DNA of 61,290 nucleotides from Treponema sp. (GTDB lineage Bacteria; Spirochaetota; Spirochaetia; Treponematales; Treponemataceae): assembly GCA_017616165.1 (NCBI GenBank), contig JAFZYR010000024.1, positions 1 to 61,290 of the forward strand, written 5' to 3'. The position numbers were made by a program, and so were the translations under genes. This document shows positions 58,801 through 61,290 of this stretch, piece after piece. Within the stretch, counting starts at the first letter, position 1; each line of letters opens with the position of its first letter. The notes below the pieces were generated by a model. The model searched no databases and was not told the origin of the DNA. It worked only from the letters and a program-made list of their open reading frames with translations.

Positions 58801-60952
58801 CTGGACTCCTTCTTCCAGAAATTTTGCAGGCTTTGTAGTAGATACAACAGCTCCTGCAGCTCCTGGTTTTGGAACCTGGGCTCCACAGTCAGTAATTTTC
58901 AGTGAATCTGGAACCTCATTTACAATTACAGGTGAAACCGGCGCAGAAATTGAATATACCACAGACGGTGGAACAAACTGGATTCCATATACTACAGGTT
59001 CAACTATAACTATTACTAACAACGGAACCTATCATGTAAAAGCACGCCAGACAGATAAGGCTGGTAATATGTCACCAGCATCTGCACAAAAAGACTTTAC
59101 TATAGACAAAGGTGAGCTTCTTACAAAAATTACGGCAAGCACTTCAAGCGGTACTTATTCTACAAATACCGCAACAAACAAGATAGAAGGTCGCATAGAA
59201 TTCCGTAAACCTGTAACAATTGCGTCTGGTGCAAAGGTAACCCTTAATGTAAACAACAGTAAAAAACAGGTTGCAATAAAGGAGTGTGCTTCTGGTGCTC
59301 ACGAAAGTAATGTATTTACTTTTGATTATACTATTACAGAAGGAGACTCTATAACCAGCAACGATAAGCTCGATGTTGTAGGATGGACATTCTCTAATGT
59401 AACATTCAAGGATGCAAACGATGCTGATATAACAGTTGCAATGGCTGTTCCGGCTGCTGGTAAAAACAAACGCCTTAATGAAAATAGAGATATTTATATT
59501 CTTACAGGCAAACCTACAATTGCAGATGGTAAAATTACCCTTGTAGAAGAAAATGGTAAACCGGTTCTTAAGGTGGAATTCGACCGTGCAATAACAAAAA
59601 TGAGCGGTACAATTACCATAACTCAAGATACGTCGGAAGGTAATTATCATGTTCCTGTAGTATTGAGTGTAGAAGAATATAATGAACTTACAAGCAATAA
59701 TTCTGCAGTTGAAGGCTCAACTAAAACTGTTCAGGAAATAATATCTGAATCATATCAAAAAGATGTAAATGGAGCAAAGCTTCTTTCAGATAATACTTTG
59801 GAAAATGATACAACTACAAAATATGTTTTAAAATTCAATATTAATGATACAGAAGATTCAACTACAAAACTTGTTTCAGCTTTTATTAAAGCAAATAAAC
59901 ATAAGGTAAGTATTCCAGTAGTTGCTGATGAAGTTACTTTTGAGAATAGCAACAAAACGTTAAAAATTGATTTAAATGATACTTATAAATTACCTGTAAA
60001 AGGAGCAAGTTATATGGTTTATATACCGGCAAATCTTGTTGCAGATACTGTACAAAATAAAAATGCCTCAAAAGAGGCAATTATTAATGTTTCTGGAGTT
60101 GAAAAACCTGTAATAAGAATAGACAAATCAAAATATACAATTTCAAATGCTGGAAATACTGTAACTGCTAGAGCTAATATGGTTCCTGCACAGTCTGCAA
60201 AAATGCGTATAGATTGTCAGACTCCTGATGTAGAGTTAAAATATACTGCAACAACAACGGAAAGTCCTGAAGTAACAGTAAATGAAAGAAGATCAACCCC
60301 GTTTGTAACAAAAACTGATGATCCAGAGGCACCAGCGTCAGCTGATACTAGTTATACAAATAATGCCCAGATTACTCTTGCACAAGGAAATGATTATTTA
60401 GTGAATAATTATGATAATGCTACTGGATTAAAGATAGCAATTATTGTAACTGCAAAAAATACAAACACAAATGAAATAGAAACATCTTATGGGTATGCAA
60501 CAAGAACTGTATTAAAGTTTAACCTGTCAAGTCATTGGGATGATAAAATTGATGATTATTCTTCAACAGGACTCAGTAATACAGACTTAAAAGTATGGTT
60601 AATGGGAGGAGATAGCCCATATGGTGGAAATTCTAAAGATCCTTTCCCTCTGTCATGGTCAGATCCTGGCAGCTGGTATTTAATGAGCGGAGCTTTCCCT
60701 GATAACAGTATGTTAAGTCAATGGTATGTAGTAAGTTGGGATATTACATCTGCTACCTATCATGGTTTTGCAATTGGAACAGTTCCAACAGATGCTTCAA
60801 CTATGGGACCGAGTGAGTGGTATCCTGGTGAAAATTCCTGGACATCTCAGAAATCTAATTATGTATTATATCCAGGTGAAACATTAATTATGGATACTGC
60901 AAATACTACGCCAACATTCTGGTTTAGAAGGGGTAACAGAACTAAAAGATAG
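55856..60952 (+). CDS. Giant surface lipoprotein 2, paralogue of the preceding gene
   Basis: A 1,698-residue lipoprotein (lipobox AASC, Cys33) with mature start CEIGLGAAVDMEAP, almost the same as its neighbour. Shared landmarks in the same order: GYFLWWPEADKP near 335-345, an ITSP...FKG module near 475, a chitobiase-C-like module (IEYTTDGGTNWIP, then KAGNMSP) near 1030, RIDCQTPDVELKY near 1450 and a C-terminal domain (DPFPL, VVSWD, YPGE, WFRRG). GGGGAG lies seven bases before the ATG at 55856. The frame opens earlier inside the upstream gene but lacks a signal peptide there. A strong terminator follows. Confidence 0.92.
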   Translation: MKKMNIINNIKKLYKTSALTAFAVIFGLGAASCEIGLGAAVDMEAPKVAITSHQDNEAVPQSFELQGTASDNEEVTMFTIDFDDADIHYQIVPGTDWQKKTSKSNGWQTVKTDANNYCKQTDGVWNWSVVVNTDERASTKQGHTYNLAVSATDARGNTGKNSKQEMSLIVDTESPDVSIYKPEIFSSYASLNADKEAGKYALKDGNVLSSLLNGTIQLFGRQDQALSFKALRIEFDNGQIEGAKTTVNTQTSVTSIEEILSLQDAQLADASEPTVYFTKTLTGADLREWALTVKPEEWATNAGGVANGLNTGLHIIRIVSTSLSTSNAWQRKVLGYFLWWPEADKPWITIAAGDETEKAAGAYECYPGSNISGNIQDDDGIVSFVTTLYKRDKDQDTTTPYTYPDGESGTKTHALPQTNAGEKPKYSAWTVVAPAENGSYKIVLELKDVYNNTDTVTKYFDISDVRAPQINITSPLNDTDAIVNANGDITFKGTISDDGKLESVAMVWLNPALRNTPENKIQYLTGNDRSITGNDDDPDWSIGTESGVYDGAGNKIFKFTLTPGQKELTLNKTINLFAASGLNIGGKYNGKELLLCAQDFIFRAYDGHKATVKTITLAGDTDAPELSFNTVTIEGQTKSISSSPVFGSSANGKAAVITGTWSDKFNSSVNNSSRFFDLVITWGTGDQQQTAVATRNNNGTWTANIQAPRAGGTITATLRDFGGNTKTIQGAARIETSDLGLARFGCLNDDGSYNQGKVIQLTVEFTKNTDVDTTNGTPTLTLNNGGIATYNPDITGNNNEYGSGTAIHIYEYTVGSTQSENVAKLSVTAINSNGAVWKDSAILASGDQVGSIVTEKIKIANLPAQSNLADSRTIKIDNVKPTITKIEPVSATGYFAEDASILLKMEFSEDVTITNPGSLAVQFTHTKNGNNVTTTSSTVSGSKYVLFEYKVSAGENANPLTFNSLLHTNVTVKDLAGNTLSNWTPSSRNFAGFVVDTTAPAAPGFGTWAPQSVIFSESGTSFTITGETGAEIEYTTDGGTNWIPYTTGSTITITNNGTYHVKARQTDKAGNMSPASAQKDFTIDKGELLTKITASTSSGTYSTNTATNKIEGRIEFRKPVTIASGAKVTLNVNNSKKQVAIKECASGAHESNVFTFDYTITEGDSITSNDKLDVVGWTFSNVTFKDANDADITVAMAVPAAGKNKRLNENRDIYILTGKPTIADGKITLVEENGKPVLKVEFDRAITKMSGTITITQDTSEGNYHVPVVLSVEEYNELTSNNSAVEGSTKTVQEIISESYQKDVNGAKLLSDNTLENDTTTKYVLKFNINDTEDSTTKLVSAFIKANKHKVSIPVVADEVTFENSNKTLKIDLNDTYKLPVKGASYMVYIPANLVADTVQNKNASKEAIINVSGVEKPVIRIDKSKYTISNAGNTVTARANMVPAQSAKMRIDCQTPDVELKYTATTTESPEVTVNERRSTPFVTKTDDPEAPASADTSYTNNAQITLAQGNDYLVNNYDNATGLKIAIIVTAKNTNTNEIETSYGYATRTVLKFNLSSHWDDKIDDYSSTGLSNTDLKVWLMGGDSPYGGNSKDPFPLSWSDPGSWYLMSGAFPDNSMLSQWYVVSWDITSATYHGFAIGTVPTDASTMGPSEWYPGENSWTSQKSNYVLYPGETLIMDTANTTPTFWFRRGNRTKR

Positions 60953-60968
60953 TTTTAATCTAAAAACA

Positions 60969-60996
60969 AACGAGCACATTCAAGGATGTGCTCGTT
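60969..60996. terminator. Strong terminator after giant lipoprotein 2
   Basis: AACGAGCACAT (60969-60979) pairs perfectly with ATGTGCTCGTT (60986-60996), with an A-run before and CTTTAT after. It can serve both strands, including the remnant gene at 61018. Confidence 0.9.
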
Positions 60997-61017
60997 CTTT
61001 ATACGACAAACTATTCT

Positions 61018-61203
61018 TTATACCTTCGAATCAATTTGTTTCTGGAGTTCAATGACTTTTTCGAGTGGAAGGCCGATACATCGGGAAACTTTTTCTGGGG
61101 AGTCGCCTTCTTTTAGAAAGTTGATGGCATCTTCAATGGCCTTTTGCTGTGAATTGTACCCCTTGTCAAGGACACTTAAGAAGAAGGGATTTTTATAATC
61201 CAT
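61018..61203 (-). pseudogene. C-terminal remnant of an Rpn-family nuclease gene
   Basis: An open frame of 61 codons. Its last 41 residues (QQKAIEDAINFLKEGDSPEK onward, to the end) align with the tail of the intact Rpn-type protein at 46002 (QQAIEDAIEFLKEEIPPEK onward). The first 20 residues are unlike that family, and the catalytic core is missing. Upstream on the minus strand the same frame meets a TGA after about eight codons. There is no ribosome-binding site before the ATG. It is best read as a broken gene, although a re-started short product cannot be excluded. Confidence 0.75.
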
Positions 61204-61213
61204 GTTGTTTAAA

Positions 61214-61290
61214 CTAAAGCTTCTTCAATGGATAAATACCAGTAGTATAATACTGATAGAATTCATTTGGAGAAAGTTTTGCCAACTTCC
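61214..61290 (-). other. Open frame running out of the window, unassigned
   Basis: On the minus strand a frame ending in TAG at 61216-61214 reads LAKLSPNEFYQYYTTGIYPL and remains open to the window edge. The composition is protein-like, so it could be the end of a gene, or the frame-shifted body of the Rpn remnant. Too short to assign. Confidence 0.3.

Noticed and set aside
50647..60952. The two giant genes as one gene split by a frameshift
   Set aside because: Each has its own ribosome-binding site, signal peptide, lipobox and complete C-terminal domain, so they are tandem paralogues.
46002..61203. Composite transposon bounded by the two Rpn-type sequences
   Set aside because: One copy is only a tail fragment, and I see no terminal inverted repeats or target-site duplications at either end.
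1..61290. tRNA, rRNA or tmRNA genes
   Set aside because: I looked for the T-arm GGTTCRA pattern with acceptor pairing and for conserved rRNA segments and found none that fit.

Overview
The window looks like a stretch of the chromosome of a gut or rumen type Treponema (Spirochaetes). The evidence is a FlgM-type anti-sigma factor, a multi-membrane-span chemoreceptor, many spirochaetal-style lipoproteins, no sporulation genes despite a GerMN domain, and a plant-polysaccharide gene set: GH10 xylanase, xylulokinase, GH5 cellulase and GH94 cellobiose phosphorylase. Genus is inferred from gene content only. No rRNA, tRNA, CRISPR array or intact insertion sequence was seen.

Layout. 1-5.4 kb: end of an ABC exporter, an APH-fold kinase, a serine hydrolase, a small HEYGH membrane protein, a cytoplasmic GH10 xylanase and an acyl-ACP thioesterase. 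5.4-8.9 kb (minus): chemoreceptor then xylulokinase, probably one transcript. 9-17.9 kb: rsmI-flgM, a diguanylate cyclase, mgtC-type protein and a partner, a DAACS symporter, a degenerate PilZ-like protein and tex. 18-24.9 kb: a large lipoprotein translationally coupled to a beta-barrel protein, then a GerMN protein, a divergent polysaccharide deacetylase and tsaD. 24.9-29.6 kb (minus): four exported proteins including a patatin/beta-barrel protein. 29.8-31.9 kb (minus): rnhA, hisB, hisG. 31.9-42.2 kb: GH5 lipoprotein, ilvC-clpP-GNAT, a DbpA-type RNA-binding protein, a metallo-hydrolase, a phosphoesterase and lipoprotein, a Na/Pi cotransporter, exonuclease III and rubredoxin. 42.3-61.3 kb, an accessory-looking surface region: a clostripain-family lipoprotein behind a poly-G tract, an Rpn-type nuclease, cellobiose phosphorylase, a small lipoprotein, two giant paralogous lipoproteins (about 1,700 residues each) and the broken tail of a second Rpn nuclease.

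Three signals stand out beyond the genes. (1) A 76-base element occurs twice (36334-36409 and 45865-45940). Every stem difference between the copies is compensatory, so it is a structured element that I do not recognise. One copy ends 11 bases before the start of an RNA-binding-protein gene. (2) Two families of dispersed palindromic repeats interact with genes: one is inserted in frame in the tex coding region, and one supplies both the ribosome-binding site and the GTG start of a metallo-hydrolase. (3) About a dozen transcription-unit-leading genes have a good -10 box ending only 6-9 bases before the start codon and no Shine-Dalgarno sequence, which predicts widespread leaderless mRNA. Exported and lipoprotein genes tend instead to have normal leaders.
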